Below, one piece after another: positions 35,797 through 48,751 of a stretch of DNA of 64,000 nt (positions within the stretch are counted from its first letter, which is position 1; each line of letters starts with the position of its first letter). The notes beneath the pieces are model-generated. The model was not told where the DNA came from. It saw nothing but the letters and a program-made list of their open reading frames with translations, and searched no databases. The position numbers were made by a program, and so were the translations under genes. The stretch spans positions 33,955-97,954 of the forward strand of contig JXTC01000223.1 in assembly GCA_002914845.1 (NCBI GenBank). The letters run 5' to 3'. The DNA comes from Trema orientale. Taxonomy: Eukaryota > Streptophyta > Magnoliopsida > Rosales > Cannabaceae.

Positions 35797-36410
35797 CTAA
35801 TCAGTAGTTCCTATCTTACCATCGATGGCAAACAAATTCCCATAGCACTCTAGTCTCTTCCTTCCACATATGCATGCTTTTAGAATAAGACTCGGTTTCA
35901 AAGGATTTAAATGAGCTTGGTAAATAACACGATACCCATCCTTTGGAAAAGGAGTCACTTTCTTGTTGAAACAAATAACAGTTGCTCGGTATTTGGATAG
36001 CCAATCCATACAAGAAACACATCAAATTGTTGCAAAGGAAACACAACCAAATCTGCTAGTAGCTTCCTACCATCAATCACAATAAGACAACTACGACAGA
36101 CAGTAGAAACATCGGTAACTTCACCCATGGGTGTTCCTAAAGTTAATACATGATCCATAGAACATTCCAATCCCAACATTTGTGCAAACAACATGAAGAT
36201 AAAGGAATGAGAAGTACCAGTATCAAATAAGACATGAGCACAGGAGTGGGAAATAAGAATTATACCATTAACAACACCTCTATCAGTGTGGTCATGAGCC
36301 TCATCTACCTCAGCAACTACATAAGCTTGACTAGAAACTTTGCTTTTTTCCTTTGTTTCCTCTTCCTTGGCCAGGGCGGCTGCTACTAGTTCCTCGACCG
36401 GTACTAGCAT
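35797..36410 (-). pseudogene. Gypsy G aspartic protease, frameshifted
   Basis: The piece 36410-35955 carries the pepsin-like retroviral protease motif VLFDTGTSHSFI. The downstream segment continues in another frame (36009-35797, starting MDWLSKYRATV), so a frameshift lies near 36009-36030. Confidence 0.85.
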
Positions 36411-36599
36411 ATCTATGTCCTCCTTAGTTTCCAGAACTTTGTAGAGTCTGGAAATTCTGAGTATAGCCCTGGTTGTGGCCCGAACCTTGTAGTCTATACT
36501 GATGCTGGTACTGAGAACCAGAAGGCTGCTAATAAGGAGTGGAAGTAAATGCCCGAGACTGGGTCTGAGATTGCACTGGTCTCATCTGATTGCCCTGAA

Positions 36600-37535
36600 A
36601 AGGAACTGAGGCACTCTGACTTCCCTATGATCCTCCCTGAGACAATGGAGATTTTTGTTGGCAGTAGGGGCTAGCTTTCTTTTGGTGGCCTTGCTGTCTA
36701 CAATTGAAACATCCATAAGGTCCATAGCGACTTTTCCTTGAAGAATCACTACTGTTGCTACTTCCATTGTTCTGAGAATTCTGCCCTTACCATTGCCCTT
36801 GGTTTTTCTTGTTCATCTTTCTCCCATTGCCCTTGTTTCTTGTATGATCCCTCATTGTTGACCGATCATCAAGAAAAGCCTCAGCTTTTTGGGCTGCAGC
36901 AACTAAGTCAACAAGGTTGCTGAAGGGTTGTGTCACGATTTTCTCCAAGATGGCTGGCCTCAAAGCCTCCATGAACTTGACAATCTGGAGGGTAGGATCT
37001 GTTCCAGGTGCATAGACATATTGTGCTAACTCCATAAACTGCACATAGTATTCATTCACCATCATGTCACTCTGCTTGAGCCATTCATACTCTCTAATCA
37101 TAGCAGTTCTATGATTAGCATTAGCATATTAGTCTCTGAATAGTCCTTCAAAAGTATCCTCCCAAGTTATATCAGTTACATCTTAAGATAACTTGACTGT
37201 CTCCCACCAATTTATAGCTCCGTCGATCAACTTATAAGTACCAAAGGTTACTTGGAACTCAGCTAGTATTCCAATAATAGCAAAAGTCCTCTTGATGTCT
37301 CTAAGTCATTTTTCAGCCAAAGTGGGATCAGGTCTTCCATCAAATAATGGCGGATTGAGCTTCATGAAGTCCTTGAAGAAATTAGCCTGACGGGCCTCAG
37401 GGTCTCCTAGATCCTTAGACCTGGTAATGCTCTTAAAGCATCATACAAGTTTGCCAAAGGGTCAGGAATTTGTTGTTGTTGTGGAGGTGTTTCAGCCCTA
37501 GGCTCTTGCCTCGGTATTCTTCTCCTCGGAGGCAT
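36600..37535 (-). pseudogene. Gypsy G gag, decayed
   Basis: It starts at the ATG of MPPRRRIPRQ (37535), a common start of plant Gypsy Gag. A stop at 37407 and others near 37305, 37183 and 37127 interrupt the capsid part. The best open piece, 37101-36787, reads MIREYEWLKQSDMMVNEYYVQF and ends in a basic linker. A zinc-knuckle-like CFNCRQQGH lies near 36690-36720. Confidence 0.82.
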
Positions 37536-37646
37536 CATAGTTCTATATTCATATGCCAAAGTGTTAGTGAGACAATGATGCAAGTACTTTTGAAAAGAAG
37601 TCACAATCTAGTCTAATGGTGTCACATCTGAGGTAATTAAACCTCT

Positions 37647-37658
37647 GCTCTGATACCA
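37647..37658 (-). other. Primer-binding site of Gypsy G
   Basis: The minus strand reads TGGTATCAGAGC, a perfect initiator-tRNA-Met site. It is separated from the LTR by a 9-bp A/T spacer. Confidence 0.88.
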
Positions 37659-37667
37659 AAAATTTTT

Positions 37668-40074
37668 TGTCACGATCCAAACTCCGGGCTAGTTGCAGAA
37701 GAGGAATTTCACAAGTGAAAATTCATAATTTATTTTAGAAAATTTTAGAGACAGCACTTCTTCAGAAAAACGACAACTAATTTAAAAACGACAGCTTCTG
37801 TAAATGTTTACAAAAATAGTTCAAATTGTAAATTCCCATAGTTTGTGATCACCACTAGACATAAACTATTAATAATAGTAATAAAATATAAATATGCATC
37901 ACCATTGTCATCACAAGTAGGCATAATAGATAATACAAGTTAAATCCAAAATATGAGTCTTAAATATTATTACAATTTCAAAATGAGTTACTAAGTAGTT
38001 ACCAACTACTAAACTAGCAAATAATCTTCCAATCCTAGTCATTCTACTCTGGAGTTGCCCAAGTCACACTGTACACCACCTGAGAGGGGAAGAGTTAAGG
38101 GGGTGAGCATTCACATGCTCAGTAGGAATTCAATTACATTTTTAGTATGAATACAATTTTTCAAACCTGCATGGTTAGTACCTTTCCAAAATCTATTTAT
38201 AAAACAAGTTTACAAAATAATCAAGATCATGTGTAATCATGTAATCAAACCAAAATCAAAATCACAATCATGTTGTACATATCATAAATCAACTAAGTAT
38301 AAGTATATATATATATATATCTATGAGCTCCCACCCTCTCATCCCGGTCCTGTAATGCCTCTTGAACAGAGGTACCCAACATCCTGACACTACCTGGAGG
38401 TGTGTCAACAAATCCTGTGCAGGGGCCTAGGTCTCTCACCTAGCGCTGCAGCAACTCGCCAGCGATCTAAATACCATGATGCTAAATAGAACTCAAGTAT
38501 GTGATCCTATAGTAGGTACAGTATTTCACAGAGTATGTAATAACCATGCATTAAGTATATCAAGAAATCATGCTTTAAAACTCATTTAGTACTATTCTGG
38601 GATTTACAGAAAATTGGGCAGCATAACGGCTGTATTTTCCCAAAACCAAAATTTTAAACCTGTATAAAAATCATACAAACCAATCCCAGAATAATCCAGT
38701 ATATCACAATAGTTCACAAGTTCTCCAAGATCCGATCAAATCATTGAAATCTATCAAAATCGATAATTTCAAGAAATAGGTCATAATGCACATTTTAAAT
38801 CAAAATAAGTATAAAACTTGGTAATTAAACCCCTACCTCACCTGGATAGCTAGACTAAGCTGTCGGCGTTCGAAGATTCTCCAGTTGGTCACCCGGTCGC
38901 TCAGAGAGTCGTTTCGGGATCCCGTGAGCTCACTTTGAGGGGTGACTTTGCAAATAAAGTGTCAAATTACAAAACAGAGAACATCACTGAATTTAGAACA
39001 CCTAAAAATGTTAGGTAAGACATATAATTTGATTAATTTGGGCTCTGGGCCCGTGGCACACAAATCGAGGTAAAATCTTGAGCCTCGTATCTCGGATTTC
39101 GTGCCACCTCAAAACCTATTGATGTTTTATATCAAAACTCGTCTCTTGATCTTACTTAGTCTATTTCCGAAGTCCAATTTCAATTTCGAGGCCTCTAGCT
39201 CAAGTTTGGACTTAATTAGAAACTAATTAGAAAAGTTACAAAAATACCATTTTCTGAAAATATAGATAAATGTCACAAATTTCAGATCAGTTTTTCTCCC
39301 AATCTGTTCATCCATTTTTCACAAATCTACCACCCATTCTCCTATCTTAAACCATTTTTCATCCCTCAAAGTTTCATCAGTATTGGATGAACATTTGAAA
39401 AATAATTGCACAAATACCATTTTTCGTGACCAAAATGCCATAAAAGCTTTAAATGCTCACCAGAGCTTCTTGGCCGGAAATTTGTGGCGGTGGAGGGTCG
39501 ACCCACGTAGAAGGAAGCTTGAGCTTCGATTTAGTAGCAGTGAGTGGCGGCTAAGGGCAGCGGAAGGCTAGATTTTGGCCGTGAAATGTGCGGCTCGCGC
39601 GTGTGAATTGCGCTACTTTGCACGCAGTTTCTAGTGACTAGGCAAGGCGACACCGGTGGGGGAGGGGCGGCGCTAGTTTACCGATCGGCGGGCTTCAAGG
39701 TCGGCTGAAGCTCGTGGCCAGAGGAGCACCGACAGTGGCTGGGGAAGGCTGCAAAGTGGAGGGTGCGAGAAGAAGAAGAAGAGGGAGAACGTGAGAGGAA
39801 GAGAGAGATTGAGGATTTGGGGGGATTTTTGGGGAAATGGTGACATGTGTCACTTATGGGCTGATCCATCTTTCGAAAATTGTATTATGGATCATGTTTC
39901 AAAGTTTGTCATCATTTATGTCCTTAAAATTCGAATTTGACCCCAACTTTGAAAATTTCTTTCACCTTGGTCCTTACCTAAAATTAATTCACACTTTAAC
40001 CAATTTTATTTATTTTAAATTCCCAATTTCGTGAAAAGACTAAAATATCTCTTATAAAAATCAAGATTTTTACA
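37668..40074 (-). repeat. 5' LTR of Gypsy G
   Basis: It is 2407 bp, with the same ends as the 3' LTR. The pair differs by perhaps 5-10% in stretches compared by eye, so the insertion is not recent. Confidence 0.92.
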
Positions 40075-40540
40075 TCCTCCCCTCTTTAAGGGAATTTCGT
40101 CTCGAAATTCAGAATACGAGGTATGAATAAAAGTATAACATCAAGTTGAAAGTTAAACAAATGAGGATACTTTTCATACATCTTGGTCTCAAGTTCCCAA
40201 ATGGCTTCTTCTTCCTTATGGTGTTCCCAAAGAACCTTGACAAGCGGAATCTCTCTATTACGAAGCACCTTAAGTTCTCTTCCCAATATTCGAACTGGTT
40301 GCTCCTCATAAATTACATTCTCTTGGATAGGCACTTCCACACACTAGATAACATGAGATGGGTTAGGTATGTACTTCCTAAGCATTGAGACATAAAATAC
40401 GCTGTGTACTCGAGCCAATTGCGGTGGTAAATCCAGACGATAAGCAACGGGCCCAATTCTATCGATAATCTCGAATGGTCCAATTTACCTTGGAGCTAAC
40501 TTCCCTTTAACTCCAAATCTCGTGACTCCATGCATTGGCG
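40075..40540 (-). mobile_element. Extra truncated 3' interior of Gypsy G
   Basis: This repeats 32820-33290 (polypurine tract, chromodomain, start of integrase) upstream of the 5' LTR. It stops abruptly at 40540 in the middle of integrase sequence. Two G copies once shared the LTR at 37668-40074, and the upstream one is nearly all gone. Confidence 0.88.
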
Positions 40541-40837
40541 AGTAAAGAGTGATTAAATTTAGACAGAAATAGATGAATTGGTAGAAAAACAATGAAGAAT
40601 CAAGATAAGAACTCAGAGTAAAGAAGAACTATGGAGGGAGAAAACTCAATAATCACTCAATATTCATTCATAATCTGAAAAATAATTACACACTAGCCTA
40701 TTCTAGGAACTAATAGAAATGGGAAACTTAAAACTAGTTACTCAAAATTAAAATAAACTTAATAATTAAATAAAACCTAATTTAATAATTATTATTATTA
40801 TAATATTCTTAAAATATTCCTTTCCTATTTTTCATCA
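40541..40837 (-). repeat. 5' LTR of element E, truncated
   Basis: It matches 28762-29096 and has the minus-strand start TGATGAAAAATAGG at 40837. The low-coordinate end is cut where the Gypsy fragment stops. It fits as the upstream LTR of E, with G sitting in between. Confidence 0.6.
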
Positions 40838-42761
40838 CAATAGACCCAACTTTTTTTTTCTTACCATAACATTCTTTATCTTTCCTATTTTATCCATCTC
40901 CCTCATTTTCTTTACTTTGCCAAACATAGCCTAAGATTGTACCCCACCACTAAAATTATAATATCTATAAATGACATTTATATATGAAAACTATAAAAAG
41001 TGTTAAAAACAAAAGTATTACACATTAACTAGACCCATAACTCTAAATTTATATGTAGATCTCACGTGCCTATTAATATGTGGTGCTAAACTTAAAACCA
41101 TATATACTAATTCGTATCGAAAAAGTTCCTTATTTATATATTTATTTACATATTTGGAACACAAAATTTAATGAATTCCTCAATAATTAGTGAAAATAGA
41201 AAAAGGATGATTCTTTTTTTTTTCCCTCTTTCCTTTTGTTTTTTGATAAATTTTTTCCTCCTTTTTCTCTTCCAACTATATCTTTTTACGATTATTTTCA
41301 TTATGGATAAGTATAAATGTGATACTATTGTTATTTACATATACATTAGTCTATTTGTATATTTGTCGGTAAAACGTGGCAATTATTAGATTGAAAAAAT
41401 TATCATCCCTCCTGGCAAAAATTTTTTACTTACATTTTAAAGTGGTATCACAACAAATCATAAGAACTGAATCCCATTCCCTGCCCGCCATGTAAATAGT
41501 TACTCAATGATGATGTGACAATTGCTGATAAATGTCCATCAATATAGTTTATCATGACCACAATTGAATGAAACATCTAGCGATAAAATCATAGCATGGA
41601 ACATACGCTATGAGCCATAATCTTCAAAGTAAATTGATTTATGGGCAACCTACTGGCCTGAAAATGCTAGCCAAAAGAGAAAGAGGGCCCGATGGAACAT
41701 TAAAAGAGGAACCTCATAAGAAGTTGGGAAGTTCAATTTAGGTAAATGAAAACCTAAGTATAGTGACAATGCATGCATATGAATATATGCTATTTTATCT
41801 GTAAATGAATTTTGATGTTTTTGTTGTATAGTCTTTGTTTTTGAATCTCACATGAAAAGGACATCGAGTATATGAGGTGCTATTTGATAGAGAAATGGAA
41901 AGACAGGTCCCTATAATAATTCCTTAATGGAGATAACACCAGAAAGAAAGAAAGAAAGAAGGAAAGAGAGAAAATCATTATCATATTTTATCAAATGCGT
42001 AGCTTCAACGATAAATACAGCAAATCGATTAATTTATTGAAATAGAGAAGAAAGGGGGATCTCAAATTATTATTTGTTCTTTTCAGAAAAAAAAAAAAAT
42101 TATCATTTGTTGGTCAACATCTGAAATACTATTATCATAGAAACGTTTTAGTGACATTCCGAGTATAAAAACTTGAAATAGGCGATTTAAAAAGGGAAAA
42201 AGAGAGGGGGAGAGAGGGGCAAACCTTAGTGGGCCTTATCCAAAATCTGGCGGAGGAAAACCGCGAACTCATGAGGGCCCACTGGCCCAGCCCTTAACAA
42301 CCACTTGAGGGTCTTGACGAAAGAGGGAAGACAATGTAATATTTTAATCGAGTAATATTACACGTATATCTTTAACTTAGGTCAAAATCACAACGTCACA
42401 TGCATATTGTGGTAACACACTTCTTTATAATTTGGGGGTTGTTTGATTTCAAATCCCCATTACTACAAGTAACATATAAAAGAAAAGAAAAAATGCAAAA
42501 TCACATAAATACATTTTGAACTACCCAAAGATAATTACATTGATACCCTCTAATTTCACGTGCACATCCACCATTGGTTACATTACATTTGATCAAAATA
42601 TGTTATTTTTAACCTTTAAGCCTTTTTTTTAATGCTAGCGTAAATATGTCTATCTTTCTAATTCAAATATCACGCATTTTATCGAGGTGGATCCACCACA
42701 AAAACCTATCCCACTAGATCTATGGGATGTGATCAGGCTCATCACCCGTCTCCTTAAAATT
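40838..42761. other. AT-rich intergenic DNA
   Basis: A GCCAAACATAGCC motif at 40919-40931 may be a worn inverted end of another MITE. (GAAA)n lies at 41944-41964. No gene is supported. Confidence 0.5.
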
Positions 42762-44073
42762 ATAGGGGAATTCTACTGTAAGAGCACCATTTTTTATCCC
42801 TAAAAGTAGGAACACTTTTTAGACCATCCAATGAAAATGAGTGGTGATGATTAAATGAGTCTATAGAGCCTTTCATTCACTATGACACATGGATACAAAT
42901 CCAAACAAAAGGAGTTTTTTTTTTTCCCCCTAAAATCTTTCATATTTGTTGTTGCTCTTTCGTTTAGACAAACTCCATATTTGCTTCTATTAAGAAACAT
43001 TCTTCTAATCTTAATCCTATATTCCTATTCTCTTCTTCAGGTTTTTAGTTTATATCACAAATTCGATCATTCAATTTTGATTTGACTAGAATTTTACCAT
43101 TTGTTCCTAAATTATTAAAAAAAAAAACTACGTCTACGAAACATTCTTCTAATCTTAATTCTATATTCCCATTCTCTTCTTCATATTTTTAGTTTATATC
43201 ACAAATTCGACCATCTAATTTTGATTTGACTAGAATTTTACCATTTGTTTCTAAATTATTATAAAAAAAACTGTGTCTACGAACTCCATATTTGCTACTG
43301 CTTTTCTGTTTAGACAAACTATATATTTGCTTCCATTAAGAAACATTCTTCTAATCTTAATCTTATATTCCCATTCTCTTCTTCATGTTTTTAGTTTATA
43401 TCACAAATTCGACCATCCAATTTTGATTTGACTAGAATTTTACCATTTATTTCTAAATTATTAAAAAGAAAAAAAAAACTGTGTCTACAAAGTCTTCATC
43501 CCTTTCAAGGGAAAAAGAAATTTCTTTTCATACCTAGCTTTCCATCTCCTTGTTACTACTACTATCACCACTCATCTATGCGAGATATCGCCTTTTTACT
43601 ATTTTCGGAAGCTTTCGTTGTACTCAAATTATCCTGATTTTACCTTTAAAAAAATTCCTAAATTATTATTATTCTGTTAGGGAGATGAATTTTTTTTTAT
43701 TTTTTATTTTTTGAATGGATTAAGGAAGATGAAGATTTAAATTCTCTTTCATGTTATTTGATTTTCATTTACAAGAACACAACTTTAGATTTTTAAGAAA
43801 TTAATGGGAACTAAAAAAGATGCTCCAAATGAGAAAGAATGATGGTTTTTTTTTAGCCAAAATAAAACAGAGAGAGATAGTTGAGAGCATACAGTCGTGT
43901 AAGATATAGAGAAGATAGTGTTTCTTTTCTGGTTTGTTTTGTTTTGAATTTTTTTTTAAAATATGGATAGTGGACAGAGATATATTATGCTAAGTTAAAG
44001 TCTACGGTGGAGATTAATTTTCAAAATTTTGATTGGCTAATTTTGCCTCTCTTGTACTAGAATTTCTCTAAAA
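42762..44073. mobile_element. Mutator-like non-autonomous transposon
   Basis: The left end GGGGAATTCTACTGTAAGAG (from about 42763) matches the reverse complement of the right end, GAGAAATTCTAGTACAAGAG. It is flanked by TAAAATTAT / TAAAATTTT, a 9-bp target duplication with one mismatch, as for Mutator-like elements. There is no transposase. The interior carries three copies of a ~140-200-bp unit. It sits about 340 bp upstream of the RING gene ATG. Confidence 0.65.
42957..43490. repeat. Three tandem copies inside the Mutator-like element
   Basis: The anchor ACATTCTTCTAATCTTAAT starts at 42997, 43141 and 43343, with shared ATCACAAATTCGA and GATTTGACTAGAATTTTACC downstream. Spacing is 144 and 202 bp; the longer unit keeps a segment the shorter one lacks. 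Confidence 0.85.
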
Positions 44074-44412
44074 TTTTAAGCCGACGGAAAGAGAAGGGCA
44101 AGCAACGTATCTCCAAAAAGGAGAGGAAAAAAAAGTGGGAAAAAAAAAAAAAAAGGAAAAGGAAAGGATTAAGGAAGAAGTTTTATTTTAATTTTTGGAT
44201 TAGTGGGGGAGTAAGCTACAACAAAGGAAGGTGACAAAGCCGACGCTACCAACCAAACGAAGCAAATGCGACAGACACTTGTGAACTGGTTGGGGTGTTG
44301 TTGGGACCCCCCAACTGCCATTTCTCCCTTTCTTCTCCCTCCTCTTCCCCATTCCCATTCCCATTCCCATTCCCATTCCTACTACTAACCAATTCCATTC
44401 CCCCACTAAGAC
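44074..44412 (+). promoter_or_regulatory. Promoter and 5' UTR of the RING gene
   Basis: A CT-rich leader with five CCATTC repeats (44348-44378) precedes the ATG, a common feature of plant 5' UTRs. No clear TATA box was found. An A17 tract lies near 44138-44154. Confidence 0.4.
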
Positions 44413-45446
44413 ATGTCATTGGCCACCAGCGCCACCGCCGGAGTCACCAAGACCTCCACCACCACCACCGGGAGCAGTGGCAGCGGGAACATAGACAACC
44501 CAATGGAGAGGAACACCTACTGGTGCCACGAGTGCGACATGAGCGTCTCTCTCCTCTCGTCCTCCTCCTCCTCCCAGTCTCATCCTCAGCCCCAACCCCT
44601 TCTCTGCCCCCAATGCTTCGGCGACTTCATTGAGCTCATGGATTCCCATTCCTCCCCCAATGGATCCTCCGCCTTTTCCTTTCCGTCCCTCCTTGATGAT
44701 GAAGACGACGACAACGGTAACAACTACCTCCAACGCCTAATCCACCACCTCACCACTCGCTCCTCCGCCGCCCGAAACGACAACGATGATGACGAAAACG
44801 ACAATGATAATGATAATGATGATGATGATGATGACCACGACGACTCCTCTGTGCCTCGGCCGGCCTCGAAATCCTCCATTGACGCCATACCCACGATTTG
44901 GATCGCCGATTCGATTCTCGACATCGACCCTTTTCTGCCCTGCGCCGTCTGTAAGGACCAGTTCGAGCTCGGCGTCGAGGCCAAGCAGCTCCCGTGCAAG
45001 CATCTCTACCATCCCGACTGCATTCTCCCGTGGCTCGCTCACCACAACTCGTGCCCCGTCTGTCGATTCCGGTTGCCCGCCGAGCGAGCCACCCGGGACG
45101 ATTTTGGGACCCCAGAAGGCGTTTTGAGGTTGGGGGACTTGATGACTGGGGAGGAGGACTGGTTTGATTACGCTAGTACTTTGAGGTACATCGCTAGGAG
45201 GCACAATCTGCTGTTTTCCTCAGCTGGCCATGGGGGCGGTGTTCGGGTGGCGACGGAGATGGAGACGGGGTTGGGGGGCCGCAGCAGTAGTCTGGGGACG
45301 GTCTCTAGCTGCCCACTTGAGGGTAGAGCTCGTTTGAGTGGTGGGGATGGAGAGATGGGTTTGATGAGTAGCAGGATCAATGAGGAGGGTCAGGCTGCCG
45401 TTTCTGGAATCAAGGTCTCTTCTGGCTCGGTTTCTGAAGATCTGAG
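44413..45446 (+). CDS. Zinc-ribbon/RING-H2 E3 ubiquitin ligase, exon 1
   Basis: This is probably an E3 ubiquitin ligase that recruits an E2 through its RING. An N-terminal zinc ribbon (C38, C41, C65, C68; WCHEC...LCPQCFGDF) is followed by a Ser/acidic linker with a D/N run (residues 123-144). A C3H2C3 RING-H2 follows: C177, C180, C195, H197, H200, C203, C214, C217, with the E2-contacting Trp at 207. This architecture matches the plant RING1/CIP8-like group; the substrate is unknown. The uninterrupted frame runs to 45537 (374 aa), but the last ~29 residues look like intron. A donor AG|GTCTGT at 45447 joined to the acceptor at 48751 gives AG+G TAA, ending the protein after ...SVSEDLR (345 aa). 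That splice is inferred. Confidence 0.88.
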
Positions 45447-48400
45447 GTCTGTACTACGTCCTTGGCTCTTTTGCACTTTGTTTTTTCATGAAAATTGTTC
45501 TAAATTGGCAAATACTTTTGAACTTGTTTTCATGTAAATATTTTGTTGCCTTGATGATGGTCTTAGTTTACCTGATACAAATTAGGACCGAGAGTTCGGT
45601 TTAGTTTCTAGATGAGTTTCTGAGCTTTTGGATTAAGCTTAGCTTGTTAATCTAATAAGACTTGGGATAGAATTCGTCATATTATTAGCTTGAGGAGTCG
45701 ATCAATCTAAACCCAATTAGTAATGTTGGTCTTGTTTACCTAGTCCGTCTCCTTGGAGTGATCTTAATCAAATGACATCCTCATACGAAAGATTTGAATG
45801 CTGTAACTTTCAATAAAGAAATTGTTTGATCCACTCATCTATAGTTGAATACTAAGAATAGTTTGCACAACATTTGTAGAGACTATAGAGAGCTGAAGCT
45901 GGATAATGTAGAAAAACTTAATGGACAAAGTGAATGGAAATCAGAAATAAGTTCGTTCATTCTGTTACCATTTAAAAAGAACTCCTACTTGATCATACAA
46001 TAAGAATGATTACACAATCGAAAGGGCTAGACAATTGGTAAAGTTTTTCCTGTTCACATATATAGGCCTTTAATTTTAGAGCTAAATAGCTAATAACTAT
46101 GACATTTATTTCGTAATGAAAATTTTGTTTCAGAAATTTAGAAAGTTATGAGATATGCTAACCAACTGTATACATGCTAGTGAGAGAACAATATCCGCTA
46201 CTTTCTGTGCTTTTGGTGCATTAATTATCATTATGAAGCTACTTGACTTAATTTTTGTTCTAGAAGAAATTGGGTATGGAATCTGGACGTGTCCAGGTTT
46301 TGCATTATTTAGGGAAGGATAAATTAGATAGTTCATAGTAAATTGCACAGTTTGGTAGGATAGATTATAAGAAAGTCTTTGGGAAAGACATTTCGAAGAG
46401 TAGGGTTTATTCAACTTATGGAAGTTTTACTTCCCTTCCTTGAAACGTAGGAACTTATTGCTGCCTGTGTTCATTGAAATATGCCAGTATTTTTCTTTTT
46501 GGTTTTCGCATGGTACAAATTATTCAGACTTGATGAGGGACTGGTGCACTTTTATTTAGTTTCCTTGTTTATAGACTGCTGGTTCCGTTAGTTGTGTTTT
46601 CTTTCTTTTTATGTGTTATTGATAGCCCCTGTTCCAAATAAAAAATTCAAATAGAAAGAAAGATACAAGAATGAAAATTAGTGAATGAAGATGGCATTTT
46701 GCAACAGTGTAAATAATGTCATCAAATACTGGAATGTTCTTTCGACATATCAACAGCATGTCGAGAACTTCTTGGAAAAACCCTCATTTCTGCACTTTTC
46801 TTGAAAATAAGAGAGAATCTCATGACAACACATCTTCACGTTTTCAGTCTTTAGTACTTTCAGCTTTACGTCATGTATGTAGGTTTAATATATCATATAC
46901 ACACAAATGTGCATATTGCTTAGGATCTTTGAAGTCTTCAACTTTTCCATTTTCCTTTTTTGTACCCTGGAATTTCCAGTTTTACTTTTATCTTTTTGTC
47001 ATGCATGATTAAATTGCTTTTCTTTTGCTCATAACTTGTATTTTGCCAAAGATGTAATTCAATTATCCACAGAAATGAACTACTTGGTCAATACTTGTTC
47101 CTCTTGGGACACTATATATTGAACAAATATGTCATATTTTCATATATGGTAGCACAGTCACAAAACTACTGTAAGTTATGCAACACTGACTGTAATCATT
47201 TTCTAAAGTTTCATTCAGAATTTTTGTGCGTTCAGCTAAATACCTCAAATATCTTCAACATTTTCTCTGAAATTTTCTGTAAACTAATACCTCGACAACT
47301 AACTCTCATTTTCATCCTCGGTGCACGCATCCTTTGATAGACACGTCCACGATATTTATTGTTTTGCCGGTCCACATTTCCAAGTTGCTATGATTTACTT
47401 TTTTATCTTCACTTATACTCCTTGAAAATAGTGCTTAGACAAAATAGGATAAGCAAAATTTCATTCTCGGTAAGCCTACTGTACCTCTTAGCAGAACTGC
47501 TTTCTTTTATGCACAATCATAATCCCATTGCCCATAGCATTTGCAAGCGTTTTACTTGCACTTCTTACCCTCAAGACTTTTTTAAGAATAAGAAGTAACG
47601 CTTGTATTATTAAAAGAAGATAATACAAGAACAGGTGGATAAGAAATCCTCCCTGGAAGAGCAGATAACAAAATTTCAAATGGGGACTCCACACCCTGAC
47701 CATAACAGAGAAGGGAAAACTACCAAATTCCTTTTGTTTACACTTTTTACCCTCAAGACTTGTGTTATTTATTTTCACTCAAACCTCAAATCCTCCAGTT
47801 GCTTACCAAAGTGTTATGCTATCTTCTCTTTATGGTATTTTTAGTTTTTTCTTTATCAGTGAAGGTGGGGTAAGACAACATCGAGAGAAAAACAAATTAA
47901 AAATAAAAGAAACTCAGTGCAACGGTTTCTTGCAAATCTAGATGTTCTAACGAAACATTGTGAATACCTAGATCAGTCTAGATCATTGATCCAAACTGTT
48001 ATTACGTGCTATATTTTGTCTTATGCATGTAATGTTCTCTTGCTTCTTTTGAGATCGAATCACAAACTCTGTTATGCTTGCTTCTTGTTTGTTGCTGACT
48101 CATGATCGGTTATGGTGCTAAACTATCTATATTCATCTTGACATGAATTCAATTAGGACAATGGAAACTTACATTATGTATTACTTGAAGGTTATTTCCA
48201 ATTCAGCCTGTTAAGGACAGTCCTAAAAATTTGATAATAGGTTGGTTATGACAGATCATGGTTATAACTATCCAGAATTGTCTAATATGATGAAGCATTT
48301 GTTGGGATATTTATTAGCAGATTCTTTTTATTCTTTTCCTCTGTTTTGTTATCCTTATTAGTTCATCAGTTAAATCTCCTTTGGCCTTGAAATATTACTT

Positions 48401-48751
48401 TTAAGAATGACCAGGCATACTATAATCCAGTAAACCATTTGTTAGGACCTGATATATTGTTGCATTCACATGAACTTTGCAATTGGAATGCTTGGAACAT
48501 TCAAGTCATCAACTATGGTGTCTTTTTTATGTTTTTGATTTGATCATTTCATGGAATTTCAAATTTTCCTGTTAGGTTTAAAGGGTCTAGTTTCCCCAAT
48601 TTCTCTATTTTGTATATCCTGGACTTCTGTTTATTTATTGATTTTTGAATGCGATGCTTTAACTAAATAAACATATTGGACAGTATATGCATGGATTGGA
48701 CTTGTTTTTATGATAATACGTGTATATTGATCATGTGATACTTGATTGCAG
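45447..48751 (+). other. Inferred 3.3-kb intron of the RING gene
   Basis: It begins GTCTGT after ...CTGAG and ends TTGATTGCAG at 48751. The sequence is T-rich, as plant introns are. No conserved coding block was seen in it, and open frames here look random. Extra short exons cannot be excluded. Confidence 0.45.

Larger units (their letters stand above)
30406..40540 (-). mobile_element. Chromodomain Gypsy retrotransposon G with extra partial copy
   Basis: On the minus strand the order is: a truncated 3' interior (40540-40075), an LTR (40074-37668), primer-binding site, gag, protease, RT, RNase H, integrase, chromodomain, polypurine tract, and an LTR (32819-30406). This is the Gypsy (Ty3) domain order, and the chromodomain with long LTRs suggests a Tekay/Del-type chromovirus. 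No matching target duplication can be tested, because the upstream end is lost at 40540. Confidence 0.9.

Noticed and set aside
44416..45380. Long reverse-strand open frames over the RING gene
   Set aside because: They are antisense shadows of a GC-rich coding exon; translations are Val/Gly/Ile-rich with no domain.
46130..47844. Short open frames in the RING gene intron
   Set aside because: They have random composition on both strands and no domain; the region fits a T-rich plant intron.
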